Assembly: GCF_041817755.1 (NCBI RefSeq) | Contig: NZ_JBGYBX010000044.1 | Coordinates: 1-64,000 of the forward strand | Length of the DNA: 64,000 nt | Origin: Glaesserella sp041817755 | GTDB lineage: Bacteria > Pseudomonadota > Gammaproteobacteria > Enterobacterales > Pasteurellaceae | Direction: 5' to 3' | Shown here: piece by piece, positions 7,137 through 15,601 of the stretch | Position numbering within the stretch: position 1 is the stretch's first letter | Layout of the letters: the number at the start of each line of letters is the position of its first letter | Notes under the pieces: model-generated | Told to the model about the DNA's origin: nothing | Database searches by the model: none | Seen by the model: only the letters and a program-made list of their open reading frames with translations | Made by a program: the position numbers and the translations under genes

Positions 7137-8880
7137 TGACAATCGAACCGCCGCGGTATTGTAACCATGTCATTTCGCGCTCAATATTACAATTCGGTCC
7201 TGCACTGAGAATACCGGTCAAGCCGTGTACTTTATATCCGGGAATTTGGCGGAACTCGTTAAATTTATTGGCGATTGACCAAGCGTCGGAACCCATCGCA
7301 TACAGACGCATCATGGAGAAATCACTTTCAGCCAAATTTTCGGCTTTTTTGTATTCTGATGATTCAGGATCGGAGAGAAGCGGAATTTCGCTGAATTTGA
7401 CGCCTTCCATGGTTAAACGGAACTCCGGTCCGTTATTCGGTGAGTTACTGCGTGAAGACGTATAAATCGGGAATTGATTTGCCAGCGGTGAATTATCGAT
7501 ACCTTGTTTCAATTCGAGTAATTGTTCGGCGCTGCCTAGTGCATAAAGTGCACCGCCTTGAGCCATCCCGTTATTTTGTAATGAGGCGGCAACATCTAAA
7601 GGTTGGTAATAATAACGGATATCGGCATCTTTATTGGTAAGTTGACGCCAACGTTGGGCGAAAGCATCGGCGGAGCGTTGACCAAAATCCCCTTGCGGTG
7701 TCGCGACAACGGCATGTGAAATTCCGTCATGGTAGAAACGATCGGCGGCTGAACGCGCTTCGGCTTCCGGCGATAAACCGTAGTAGCATACTTTCGCCAC
7801 AGCTCGGACGTTCGGTGTGGAATTCAACGCCAATACATTGATTTGGTTAATTTCTTTGCTTGCCAACATGTCATCCACACGTGATTTCAATAACGGACCG
7901 ATGATGGTTTGCGCACCGCCCTGTTTGGCTTGGGTAAGCAATGTTTCAATAGGCGCCGAATCGGTATCGTAAGTTTGAACGGCCATAGAATCGGCACCTT
8001 TTGCATCATCAAATCCACGTTTGATGATATCACCTAACGCCTTTGCCTCACCGCTAAGCGGTAAAAGAAGAGCGACGCCGTTTAATTGGGTTTGCTGGAA
8101 ATTCGTGACATTTTGTAATTCTGTCGGTAATAAGCGGGCGGCACTGTGTGTCGGATACTGTCTTTTCCAATTTTCAATAACAAGCGGTAATTGCGTCGGA
8201 TCCGACATATTTTGATTATATGCCACGACAAGCATTAACCATCCGGCTAACCCCATTTCACCCGGACCGGCAACGGTTTTTTCCAACATTCCTCGGTTGG
8301 CATTACGTAGCATTTCCCAAATTTTATCGTTGTTTTCTTGGCGAATGCGGTTATCCGTAATGTAAGTATCCATGAGTGATCTGACTTTAACCGCTTCAAT
8401 CACGTCTTTTTGGTTCTCGGCAATACGAGCTTGCGTTTGATACGAACGGAAAATTTGCGTTTGGCTCAGCTGTGACGGCGGTAATTGTTTCAATAAATCT
8501 CGGGCAAGTTGATTATTTCCCTGTAATGCAGCTAATTGTGCCGTTAATAAGTGATATTCCGGACGTTGAATATCATTGAGTTTGGCAATCTGAATCTCAC
8601 TGAGGGTATTTTGTGCTTCCACAATTTTATTTTCCTCAATCAGCTGACGAACAGCTAATAAACGGTAGCTCTGTTGTTCTTCTAAATCCGTGCTTTGATC
8701 CGCTTTATTAACATAAAATTCAGAGGTTGCGTAAGCTTCATTTTTCAAAGATTCGGTGACTTGATTTTTGAAAAAACCGGAACCGGTACACGCAGAGAGA
8801 AACAGTGCCAGTGCGGTAGGTACGAAGACAGTTTTCATTTTTTGGCTAAAAGTGCGGGTTTGTACTAGAATAGTCAACAT
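7126..8880 (-). CDS. lpoA: LpoA, outer-membrane lipoprotein activator of PBP1A
   Basis: A 584-residue lipoprotein that spans the periplasm from the outer membrane to stimulate PBP1A transpeptidation. The lipobox is FLSAC (Cys near residue 31). The N-terminal half is helical and TPR-like (about 35-250). The C-terminal half has a periplasmic-binding-protein fold, with GVALLLPLSGEAKALGDII near residue 265. An internal ATG at 8838 also precedes the signal peptide but has no ribosome-binding site. The ATG at 8880 has GGAG eight bases upstream and an N-terminus like that of H. influenzae LpoA. Its likely target gene, mrcA, is in this window at 33662. Confidence 0.93.
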   Translation of the reverse strand: MLTILVQTRTFSQKMKTVFVPTALALFLSACTGSGFFKNQVTESLKNEAYATSEFYVNKADQSTDLEEQQSYRLLAVRQLIEENKIVEAQNTLSEIQIAKLNDIQRPEYHLLTAQLAALQGNNQLARDLLKQLPPSQLSQTQIFRSYQTQARIAENQKDVIEAVKVRSLMDTYITDNRIRQENNDKIWEMLRNANRGMLEKTVAGPGEMGLAGWLMLVVAYNQNMSDPTQLPLVIENWKRQYPTHSAARLLPTELQNVTNFQQTQLNGVALLLPLSGEAKALGDIIKRGFDDAKGADSMAVQTYDTDSAPIETLLTQAKQGGAQTIIGPLLKSRVDDMLASKEINQINVLALNSTPNVRAVAKVCYYGLSPEAEARSAADRFYHDGISHAVVATPQGDFGQRSADAFAQRWRQLTNKDADIRYYYQPLDVAASLQNNGMAQGGALYALGSAEQLLELKQGIDNSPLANQFPIYTSSRSNSPNNGPEFRLTMEGVKFSEIPLLSDPESSEYKKAENLAESDFSMMRLYAMGSDAWSIANKFNEFRQIPGYKVHGLTGILSAGPNCNIEREMTWLQYRGGSIVNAN

Positions 8881-8973
8881 TTTTATCGCTCCGTAATGGA
8901 AAATTAGAAAATTATCATTATTGGTCTAATGAATACTGAACGGGATCTTACTTATCAAATAAGTGAAAATCAA

Positions 8974-9843
8974 ATGAAAAACGGATATAACGTAAATCAG
9001 ACGGGCGTATTATATATTGTAGCGACCCCCATCGGAAATTTGGCGGATATTACTCAACGGGCATTAGATACCTTTCGGCAGGTCGACTTGATCGCGGCGG
9101 AAGATACCCGACACAGCGGCGTGCTGCTCAATCATTATGGGATTAAAAAGCCCTTTTTTGCGCTACACGATCATAACGAACAACAGCGGGCAAGCGTTTT
9201 AGTGGAAAAATTACGCCAAGGCATGAATATAGCCTTGATTTCCGATGCCGGTACACCGCTTATCAGCGATCCCGGATTTCACCTTGTCCGAGATTGCAGA
9301 CAAGCGGGGATAAAAATTGTGCCGCTTCCGGGGGCATGCGCAGCCGTCACGGCATTATGCAGTTCGGGGATAGCCTCCGATCGATTCTGCTTTGAAGGAT
9401 TTTTACCGGCAAAAACCAAAGCGCGTGGTGATCGGTTGAGTGAATTGGCGAATGAAAGCCGTACACTGATTTTTTACGAATCGACCCATCGTGTCTTAGA
9501 GACCTTACAGGATATGCTACGGATTTTCGGCTGCGATCGCTACATTGTGATGGCAAGGGAGTTGACCAAAACATGGGAAACCATTCACGGTGATCAATTA
9601 GCGGACTTAATCGCTTGGTTACAACAAGATCATAACCGGATCAAAGGCGAGATTGTATTAGTTGTTGAGGGAAAACCGCAGCAAGACGAAAGCGCGGAAT
9701 TTTCACCGCAAGCAATCAAATTATTGGCACTGTTAACCGCCGAGTTACCTTTAAAAAAAGCGTGCAGTATTGTTGCGGAATGCTTCGGGTATAAAAAAAA
9801 TGCGTTATATCAATACGGTTTATCGCATTTTAAAGGTGAATGA
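8974..9843 (+). CDS. rsmI: RsmI, 16S rRNA 2'-O-ribose C1402 methyltransferase
   Basis: RsmI methylates the ribose 2'-OH of C1402 in 16S rRNA using S-adenosylmethionine. Family motifs are LYIVATPIGNLADITQRAL, AAEDTRHSGVLL, ISDAGTPLISDPG and FYESTHRVLETL. I chose the ATG at 8974, giving 289 residues and an N-terminus of the usual length (E. coli 286). An ATG at 8929 would add 15 residues, and neither has a strong ribosome-binding site. Divergent from lpoA, as in E. coli. Confidence 0.95.
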   Translation: MKNGYNVNQTGVLYIVATPIGNLADITQRALDTFRQVDLIAAEDTRHSGVLLNHYGIKKPFFALHDHNEQQRASVLVEKLRQGMNIALISDAGTPLISDPGFHLVRDCRQAGIKIVPLPGACAAVTALCSSGIASDRFCFEGFLPAKTKARGDRLSELANESRTLIFYESTHRVLETLQDMLRIFGCDRYIVMARELTKTWETIHGDQLADLIAWLQQDHNRIKGEIVLVVEGKPQQDESAEFSPQAIKLLALLTAELPLKKACSIVAECFGYKKNALYQYGLSHFKGE

Positions 9844-9856
9844 GCCTGTTACGATA

Positions 9857-9886
9857 GGACAAGCGGTTCGTTTTGTCCGATTTTTT
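9857..9886 (+). terminator. Terminator after rsmI built on an uptake sequence
   Basis: GGACAA...TTGTCC stem enclosing GCGGTTCGTT and followed by ATTTTTTG. The 5' arm overlaps an exact uptake sequence (ACAAGCGGT, 9859-9867), so one element serves both. Confidence 0.6.
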
Positions 9887-10046
9887 GCAAAATTCACCGA
9901 TGATTATCGGAACTGTTGATAAAAGAGAATTAATGCGTTCTATTTAATTGTTTCTTTCTATTGGAAGAATAAATTTTATCCATTTCCCCTTGGTGGCTTG
10001 TCTGCGCTATATTTTCCCCGAAACGTTTATGTAGAGGAGAAATAAC

Positions 10047-10532
10047 ATGACTAACTCAATCGGTTTAAGTGCTGCTTCAGCAGAAAAGCTTGCAAAAGAG
10101 CTCAATAACTTACTGGCAACCTACCAAGTGTTTTATACAAACGTACGTGGTTATCACTGGAATATTAAAGGCGTCAGTTTCTTTGAATTACATGCGAAAT
10201 TTGAAGAAATTTACGATGATTTGGTGGTAAAAGTGGATGAAATTGCAGAACGTATTTTAACCTTGGGTCACACGCCGGCAAATGCATTCAGTCAATATTT
10301 GAACGTGTCGTTGATTAAAGAACATATCGGCGTAAGTTCGGCACAAGAATGTTTAACCGGGACGCTGGAAGGTTTCAAAACGTTATTGAAACAACAGCGT
10401 GAAATTTTAGCCTTGGCGAATGAGGCGGAAGACGAGGGAACGGCGTCACAAATGAGCGATTACATCAAGGAGCAAGAGAAATTAGTTTGGATGTTCTCTG
10501 CCGCCGCTACCTGTGGTGTTTGTCAGCAATAA
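10047..10532 (+). CDS. dps: Dps family DNA-binding ferritin-like protein
   Basis: A 161-residue Dps/ferritin-like protein. Dps dodecamers oxidise and store iron using peroxide, and many also coat DNA in stress. The intersubunit ferroxidase pattern is present: RGYHWNIKG (His near 36), then FELHAKFEEIYDDL (about 46-60). The N-terminus has few lysines (three in the first 20 residues), so DNA binding is not certain. GGAG lies eight bases before the ATG. It ends in a strong terminator and converges on parE. Confidence 0.92.
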   Translation: MTNSIGLSAASAEKLAKELNNLLATYQVFYTNVRGYHWNIKGVSFFELHAKFEEIYDDLVVKVDEIAERILTLGHTPANAFSQYLNVSLIKEHIGVSSAQECLTGTLEGFKTLLKQQREILALANEAEDEGTASQMSDYIKEQEKLVWMFSAAATCGVCQQ

Positions 10533-10573
10533 TGATAATAACAACAACAACCTTCCCTTAACCGGGATATTTT

Positions 10574-10606
10574 CCCTCTGTTTGCTTAGCAAACAGAGGG
10601 TTTTTT
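10574..10606 (+). terminator. Intrinsic terminator after dps
   Basis: CCCTCTGTTTGC TTA GCAAACAGAGGG followed by TTTTTT: a 12-base-pair stem with a three-base loop. Confidence 0.92.
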
Positions 10607-10656
10607 CTATCGAATCACAAGCGGTCGGTTTAAGAAGACTATTTGCAAATTTGTGG

Positions 10657-12564
10657 TTACACATTCAAATCGGCTTCATCACCACGATCTTGTAACCACT
10701 GTTTACGATCTTCCGCCCGTTTTTTCGCCAGCAACATATCCATTAATTCAAAGGTAGAAACGGTTTCGTCATCGCTATTTTCTTCAAGTGTCAGTTGAAC
10801 TAAACGGCGGGTATTCGGATCCATGGTGGTTTCACGCAATTGACTCGGATTCATCTCACCCAAGCCTTTAAAACGTTGCACGTTCGGCTTGCCCTTTTTC
10901 TTGGCAAGACGCGCTAAAATGGCTTCTTTTTCCGATTCATCCAATGCATAATGGACTTCATCTTTACCGATATCGATACGATAAAGCGGTGGCATAGCCA
11001 CATAAACATGGCCGTTTTTGACCAATGTCGGGAAGTGGCGTAGGAATAACGCACACAATAAGGTTGCAATATGTAAACCGTCCGAATCCGCATCGGCGAG
11101 AATACAAACTTTACCGTAACGCAGTTGGCTTAAATCTTCATTATCGGGGTCAATTCCCAACGCCACGGCAATATCGTGGACTTCCGTTGAAGCCAGTACT
11201 TGATCGGGAGAGACTTCCCACGTATTCAGAATCTTACCTCTAAGCGGTAAAATCGCTTGGAATTCTTTGTCTCTCGCTTGTTTTGCCGAGCCGCCCGCAG
11301 AGTCGCCTTCGACTAAAAACAGCTCAGTTCGCTTTAAATCTTGTGAAATACAATCCGCTAATTTTCCCGGCAGAGCAGGGCCGCTCACCAATTTTTTTCG
11401 TACCACTTTCTTTTCGGCACGCAGGCGGTTTTGTGCCGAACTGATAGCCATTTCCGCCAACTGCTGAGCCACTTGTACATTTTGGTTCAACCACAAACTG
11501 AAGGCATCTTTGACACTGTTTTCAACATAACTTGCCGCTTGGCGTGACGATAAACGTTCTTTCGTTTGCCCTGCAAATTGCGGTTCTTGCATTTTGAGTG
11601 ATAACACGTAGCAGCAGCGTCCCCACACATCGTCAGCCGTGAGTTTCACTCCCTTAGGTAACAAATTTTGGAATTCGCAGAATTCGGTCATGGCTTTAAA
11701 TAAACCTTGGCGCAAACCGTTTACGTGCGTACCGCCCAGTGCGGTCGGAATTAAGTTGACATAGCTTTCATTGACTTGTTCGCCGCCTTCAGTCAGCCAA
11801 CTTAACGCCCAGCTGACCGTTTCGGTGTCGCCTTTTACTTCTCCGACAAACAACGGATTCGGCAGGTATTCGTATGCATTTAATGCTTCCGTTAAATAAT
11901 CACGTAAACCGTCTTCGTAGTACCACGTTTCTTGGGTGTTATTGATATGATCGGTAAAATTGATGGTTAATTTCGGGCAAAGCACCGCTTTGGCACGTAG
12001 TAGATGGCGTAAACGGCTGACGGAAAATTTCGGCGAATCGAAATATTTCGGGTTCGGATAGAAACGGACGGTGGTTCCCGTTTGGCGTTTCGGGCATGCG
12101 CCGATCACTTTCAGGTCTTCGACTTTAACACCGTTGGCAAACGCAATGGTATAAATTTCACCGTTGCGTTTAATGGTGATCTCAACCCTTTCAGAGAGAG
12201 CATTCACGACCGAAATCCCGACCCCGTGTAAGCCGCCCGAGAAGGTGTAGTTTTTATTAGAGAACTTACCGCCGGCGTGCAGTTTTGTCAGGATAAGCTC
12301 CACCCCCGAAATTTTTTCCGTCGAGTGAATATCCACCGGCATACCGCGCCCGTTATCAATCACCTCAAGGGAATTGTCGCGATGTAAAATGACATCAATT
12401 TGATTTGCAAAGCCTGATAGCGCTTCATCGACACTATTGTCAATCACCTCTTGCCCCAAATGATTCGGACGGGTGGTATCGGTGTACATACCGGGACGGA
12501 GTTGTACGGGTTCAAGATCTTTGAGAACGGTAATTTCATCGGCACCGTAGCGTTTTTCAGACAT
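10657..12564 (-). CDS. parE: Topoisomerase IV subunit B ParE
   Basis: ATPase subunit of topoisomerase IV, which unlinks daughter chromosomes. The 635-residue length is normal. The GHKL ATPase N-terminus shows VIDNGRGMPVDIH and GGLHGVGISVVNALS. The TOPRIM domain starts near residue 410 with ELFLVEGDSAGGSAKQARD, the quinolone-determining region. The C-terminus has PNVQRFKGLGEMNP. The N-terminus YTDTTRPNHLGQEVIDNSVDE is typical of ParE and separates it from GyrB. parC is not adjacent in this window. Confidence 0.97.
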   Translation of the reverse strand: MSEKRYGADEITVLKDLEPVQLRPGMYTDTTRPNHLGQEVIDNSVDEALSGFANQIDVILHRDNSLEVIDNGRGMPVDIHSTEKISGVELILTKLHAGGKFSNKNYTFSGGLHGVGISVVNALSERVEITIKRNGEIYTIAFANGVKVEDLKVIGACPKRQTGTTVRFYPNPKYFDSPKFSVSRLRHLLRAKAVLCPKLTINFTDHINNTQETWYYEDGLRDYLTEALNAYEYLPNPLFVGEVKGDTETVSWALSWLTEGGEQVNESYVNLIPTALGGTHVNGLRQGLFKAMTEFCEFQNLLPKGVKLTADDVWGRCCYVLSLKMQEPQFAGQTKERLSSRQAASYVENSVKDAFSLWLNQNVQVAQQLAEMAISSAQNRLRAEKKVVRKKLVSGPALPGKLADCISQDLKRTELFLVEGDSAGGSAKQARDKEFQAILPLRGKILNTWEVSPDQVLASTEVHDIAVALGIDPDNEDLSQLRYGKVCILADADSDGLHIATLLCALFLRHFPTLVKNGHVYVAMPPLYRIDIGKDEVHYALDESEKEAILARLAKKKGKPNVQRFKGLGEMNPSQLRETTMDPNTRRLVQLTLEENSDDETVSTFELMDMLLAKKRAEDRKQWLQDRGDEADLNV

Positions 12565-12602
12565 GGTCGGCTCTTATGATAGGTTTAATGTAAATAAAAA
12601 CA

Positions 12603-12632
12603 GGGGCGAATTTTAACGAATTCAGCCCCTTG
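12603..12632 (-). terminator. Hairpin terminator downstream of the 12708-13121 gene
   Basis: Minus-strand stem GGGGC(T)GAATT / AATTCGCCCC, followed by TGTTTTTATTT. Lies between the small leftward gene and parE. Confidence 0.6.
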
Positions 12633-12646
12633 ACTCAATCAAAATT

Positions 12647-12704
12647 ACAAGCGGTCGGTTCCGTCGATTTTTTTGTAAAAAATCAGTTGAATCGGACCGC
12701 TTGT
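12647..12704. repeat. Inverted pair of DNA uptake sequences
   Basis: ACAAGCGGT at 12647-12655 and ACCGCTTGT at 12696-12704 face each other. The outer ten bases of the arms are perfectly complementary. The inner sequence pairs imperfectly except for a final GATTTTTT/AAAAAATC block. Such paired uptake signals commonly act as transcription terminators in Pasteurellaceae. Here it directly follows the stop of the leftward gene at 12708. Confidence 0.75.
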
Positions 12705-12707
12705 TGA

Positions 12708-13121
12708 TTACAATCGAAACCATTTTTCAACCAATTCGGCGGTTGTTTCTTTATGTTGCCACATGCTTCCCAGTTCAGGTTCGGGGAACTTGCTGCGGTT
12801 ATAACCGACGAATTCTCGGAAATCAAAAACGGCGTGAGGGTAGTCGTTCAGCATTAAGAACGCTTTATAGCCTTCTTCATCCCAACAAATTTGGAAGCGG
12901 CGCGGTTCTTTTAAGGTATGTTGTTCAATGTTGGCGATGTTATACACGAATAGGCTGTCTACCACCGGTTGGGCGGCTTGGTGTAAATCCATGGCATAGA
13001 AATAACCGGTTTCGCCGTCATCTTCAAACATCACCACTAAATGTTCATGTTTAATGGAATGCGCACCGTTGCGATAGGGGGTGCCGAGAGTGATATGATC
13101 GTTTAGCACTGAGTAGAGCAT
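12708..13121 (-). CDS. Conserved hypothetical protein, DUF2251-like
   Basis: A 137-residue soluble protein with no signal peptide or membrane segment. It is acidic and aromatic-rich, with the stretches VVMFEDDGETGYFYAMDL and RRFQICWDEEGYKAFLMLND. I associate the FEDDGETGYFYA segment with DUF2251, a family without known function; this is from memory and not checked. It stands alone between eno and parE on the minus strand, flanked by its own terminators, so the neighbours do not hint at a role. Confidence 0.6.
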   Translation of the reverse strand: MLYSVLNDHITLGTPYRNGAHSIKHEHLVVMFEDDGETGYFYAMDLHQAAQPVVDSLFVYNIANIEQHTLKEPRRFQICWDEEGYKAFLMLNDYPHAVFDFREFVGYNRSKFPEPELGSMWQHKETTAELVEKWFRL

Positions 13122-13158
13122 TGTTCTTTTTCCATTTACAAATTTTTATCAAAATCTT

Positions 13159-13173
13159 ACCGCTTGTAAGCGG
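13159..13173. repeat. Palindrome containing an uptake sequence
   Basis: ACCGCTTGTAAGCGG: the uptake core ACCGCTTGT merges with its own partial complement (CCGCTT GT AAGCGG). A compact hairpin in the eno-downstream region. Confidence 0.5.
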
Positions 13174-13184
13174 CAATGTATTAA

Positions 13185-13216
13185 CAAAAAAGCCACCTCA
13201 ATTTCTCAAGGTGGCT
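13185..13216 (-). terminator. Intrinsic terminator of eno
   Basis: On the minus strand, AGCCACCT and AGGTGGCT pair (extended by TGAG/TTGA inside), followed by TTTTTTG. Confidence 0.85.
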
Positions 13217-13238
13217 GTATTTAATCAATCAACGCAAA

Positions 13239-14549
13239 TTATGCTTGACCTTTCACTTCTTTACGACCGTTGAAAGGCGCCGGTGTACCTGCTGCAGCTA
13301 ATGCTTCTTCGATACGGATTAATTGGTTGTATTTTGCAACACGGTCTGAACGGCTCATTGAACCCGTTTTGATTTGACCTGCTGCTGTACCCACCGCTAA
13401 ATCAGCAATTGTTGCATCTTCGGTTTCACCGGAACGGTGTGAAATAACCGCTGTGTAACCTGCATCTTTAGCCATTTTGATTGCTGCCAAAGTTTCAGTT
13501 AATGAACCGATTTGGTTGAATTTAATTAAGATGGAGTTCGCAATCCCTTTTTCGATACCGTTTTTGAGGATCTTCGTATTGGTTACGAATAAGTCGTCAC
13601 CGACCAATTGAACTTTGTCACCCAATACTTTAGTTTGGTATGCGAAACCGTCCCAGTCTGATTCGTCTTGACCATCTTCGATAGACACGATCGGGTACTC
13701 TTTGCACAAACCTTCCAAGTAGTGTGTGAACTCTTGAGAAGTGAATGTTTTACCTTCGCCTTTCATGTCATATACGTTACGTTCTTTGTCGTAGAACTCG
13801 GAAGACGCACAATCCATAGCTAAAGTTACATCTTTACCTAACACGTAACCCGCTTTTTCTACCGCTTCTTTGATACATGCAAGAGCGTCTGCGTTAGACG
13901 CTAAGTTCGGTGCGAAACCGCCTTCGTCACCTACCGCAGTATTTAAGCCTTTTGCTTTTAATACTTTAGCAAGGTTGTGGAATACTTCAGCACCGATACG
14001 GAGCGCTTCTTTTAAGGTTGATGCACCGACCGGTTGAATCATGAACTCTTGGATATCAACGTTGTTGTCTGCGTGCTCACCACCGTTGATGATGTTCATC
14101 ATCGGTAATGGCATGGAGTAGACGCCCGGAGTACCGTTAAGCTCTGCAATGTGAGCGTAAAGCGGTAAACCTTTTGATGCCGCAGCCGCTTTTGCGTTTG
14201 CTAAAGAAACCGCTAAAATTGCGTTTGCACCGAATTTAGATTTGTTTTCCGTACCATCCAAGTCGATCATAATTTGGTCGATTTCAGCTTGGTTAGATGC
14301 ATCTTTACCTAAGATTGCATTAGCAATTTCGTTGTTGACTGCAGAAACGGCTTTTAATACACCTTTACCTAAGAAACGTGCTTTGTCGCCATCACGTAAT
14401 TCTAATGCTTCACGTGAACCTGTTGATGCACCTGACGGCGCAGCTGCTAAACCAACAAAACCACCTTCAAGATGAACTTCCGCTTCTACGGTTGGATTAC
14501 CACGTGAGTCAATGATTTCACGACCGATTACTTTAACGATTTTTGCCAT
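13239..14549 (-). CDS. eno: Enolase
   Basis: Glycolytic enolase, converting 2-phosphoglycerate to phosphoenolpyruvate with magnesium. The 436 residues cover the full family length. Seen motifs: REIIDSRGNPTVEAEV, GAPSGASTGSREALELRDGD (partly), NGGEHADNNVDIQEFMI, the metal-binding SIEDGQDE and GDDLFVTN, and the phosphate loop SHRSGETED. It is a single-gene unit with its own terminator. A CRP-like palindrome lies about 95 bases upstream (14632-14647). Codon use is strongly optimised, as expected for an abundant enzyme. Confidence 0.98.
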   Translation of the reverse strand: MAKIVKVIGREIIDSRGNPTVEAEVHLEGGFVGLAAAPSGASTGSREALELRDGDKARFLGKGVLKAVSAVNNEIANAILGKDASNQAEIDQIMIDLDGTENKSKFGANAILAVSLANAKAAAASKGLPLYAHIAELNGTPGVYSMPLPMMNIINGGEHADNNVDIQEFMIQPVGASTLKEALRIGAEVFHNLAKVLKAKGLNTAVGDEGGFAPNLASNADALACIKEAVEKAGYVLGKDVTLAMDCASSEFYDKERNVYDMKGEGKTFTSQEFTHYLEGLCKEYPIVSIEDGQDESDWDGFAYQTKVLGDKVQLVGDDLFVTNTKILKNGIEKGIANSILIKFNQIGSLTETLAAIKMAKDAGYTAVISHRSGETEDATIADLAVGTAAGQIKTGSMSRSDRVAKYNQLIRIEEALAAAGTPAPFNGRKEVKGQA

Positions 14550-14631
14550 TGTTAATATCCTCTTAATTGAGAGTTAATGTGAAAAAAACAGCTATATACT
14601 AAATGGATTTTGCGGTTTTGTCTTGTAAAAA

Positions 14632-14647
14632 AGTGATGTGCGTCACA
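14632..14647. promoter_or_regulatory. Candidate CRP binding site upstream of eno
   Basis: AGTGA-TGTGCG-TCACA matches the CRP consensus TGTGA-N6-TCACA at nine of ten positions. It lies between divergent ends, about 83-98 bases upstream of the eno start and downstream of the rhodanese gene. The most plausible eno -10 (TAGTAT at 14601-14596, minus strand) would put the site near -51, which is not a standard class I or II spacing. Confidence 0.5.
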
Positions 14648-14706
14648 AAAACTTACGGGATATTTGATCGAAACGGGCGTTTTTAGCGCGAGAACGGAGA
14701 AGAAAA

Positions 14707-14729
14707 AGCGGCATAGCAGATATGCCGCT
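14707..14729 (-). terminator. Intrinsic terminator after the rhodanese gene
   Basis: Minus-strand AGCGGCATA TCTGC TATGCCGCT followed by TTTTCTTCT: a nine-base-pair stem and T-rich tail. Confidence 0.8.
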
Positions 14730-14761
14730 GAATTTGCAAATTTTAGCTTGGATCAGACCGC

Positions 14762-15121
14762 TTACTTGATACCTTTTCGGATTAATTCCGTATAGCCACC
14801 GTGATTGGTTACTTGGGTATAACCTAGCTTTCTCAGCTCGGTTAATGCCACTTCCGCGCGGCGACCCGAACGGCAATATAAATTGATTGGCTCATCTTTA
14901 TTCGGGCTGATTTTGGCGATCTGTTCGGCAAGTGCGTCGTACGGAATATTCAATGCTCCGTCGATATGACCGGTTTGATATTCTTCCGCACTGCGTACGT
15001 CAATCCAAATACCTTTCGCTTTTTGACTTTGGGTCTGGGCGGTAACGGGTTTCGTCGCATAAGTCGGCTGGATAGCCGCTAAACCGCCCAACGCAATGAT
15101 CAGCGCACTAAATTTGTTCAT
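14762..15121 (-). CDS. Exported rhodanese-domain protein (PspE-like)
   Basis: A 119-residue single rhodanese domain behind a signal peptide (MNKFSALIIALGGLAAIQPTYA, cleavage near residue 22). Features are WIDVRSAEEYQTGHIDGALN and the active-site loop YCRSGRRAE, with Cys as persulfide carrier near residue 83. Periplasmic rhodaneses such as PspE transfer sulfane sulfur in vitro; the physiological acceptor is uncertain. Nine bases downstream of an AhpD-like gene, so the two probably form an operon dealing with redox or sulfur chemistry. Confidence 0.85.
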   Translation of the reverse strand: MNKFSALIIALGGLAAIQPTYATKPVTAQTQSQKAKGIWIDVRSAEEYQTGHIDGALNIPYDALAEQIAKISPNKDEPINLYCRSGRRAEVALTELRKLGYTQVTNHGGYTELIRKGIK

Positions 15122-15130
15122 GGTGTCGCC

Positions 15131-15469
15131 TTATTTTTGCTCTTCAATGGCTTCCAACGCTCTTAATGCATAGGTATAGGCAGCCCCGGCGTTTAAGGCA
15201 ATTGCCGTGGCTAATGCACCGGCAATTTCACTTTCCGTTGCACCGGCTTTCGCCGCTTTTTCGGCATGAACACTGATACAACTTTCACAACGTGTTGTGA
15301 TCGCGACCGCAATCGCAATCAATTCTCGCGTTTTTTCATCCAATGCTTCCGCGGCAGCCGCTTGATCTAAAGCCGCATAAGCTTGCAACATTTTCGGGTG
15401 CTTTTTGCCTAATTCGCCAAATGATTTTTTCACGTGGGCCGTATGTTCAGTCCAATTTTGAAATGACAT
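15131..15469 (-). CDS. Carboxymuconolactone decarboxylase / AhpD-like protein
   Basis: A 112-residue all-helical CMD-family protein. The CxxC redox pair is visible in AITTRCESCISVHAEKAAKAG, with the following HxxxA that marks the AhpD-like active site. Such proteins act as alkylhydroperoxidases or disulfide reductants. The real substrate here is unknown. Its pairing with an exported rhodanese suggests a thiol-linked stress function, which is inference. Confidence 0.85.
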   Translation of the reverse strand: MSFQNWTEHTAHVKKSFGELGKKHPKMLQAYAALDQAAAAEALDEKTRELIAIAVAITTRCESCISVHAEKAAKAGATESEIAGALATAIALNAGAAYTYALRALEAIEEQK

Positions 15470-15601
15470 AATAATTTTCTCCGATTAATAGAAGTAAAAA
15501 GAGGATGTAAGTCCGATTTAATTTTACTGTTTTCGGGTGGCATCCGTCACGTTTTTTGTTTAAGATGAAACGTAATAATTTCTTTCAAAAAGTAAAACAG
15601 A

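Noticed and set aside
7126..8838. Using the internal ATG at 8838 as the lpoA start
   Set aside because: It precedes the signal peptide directly but lacks a Shine-Dalgarno sequence, whereas the ATG at 8880 has GGAG and resembles the H. influenzae LpoA N-terminus.
14643..14876. A 77-codon minus-strand frame overlapping the rhodanese gene's end and the eno upstream region
   Set aside because: It crosses the rhodanese terminator hairpin and overlaps the real gene in another frame.
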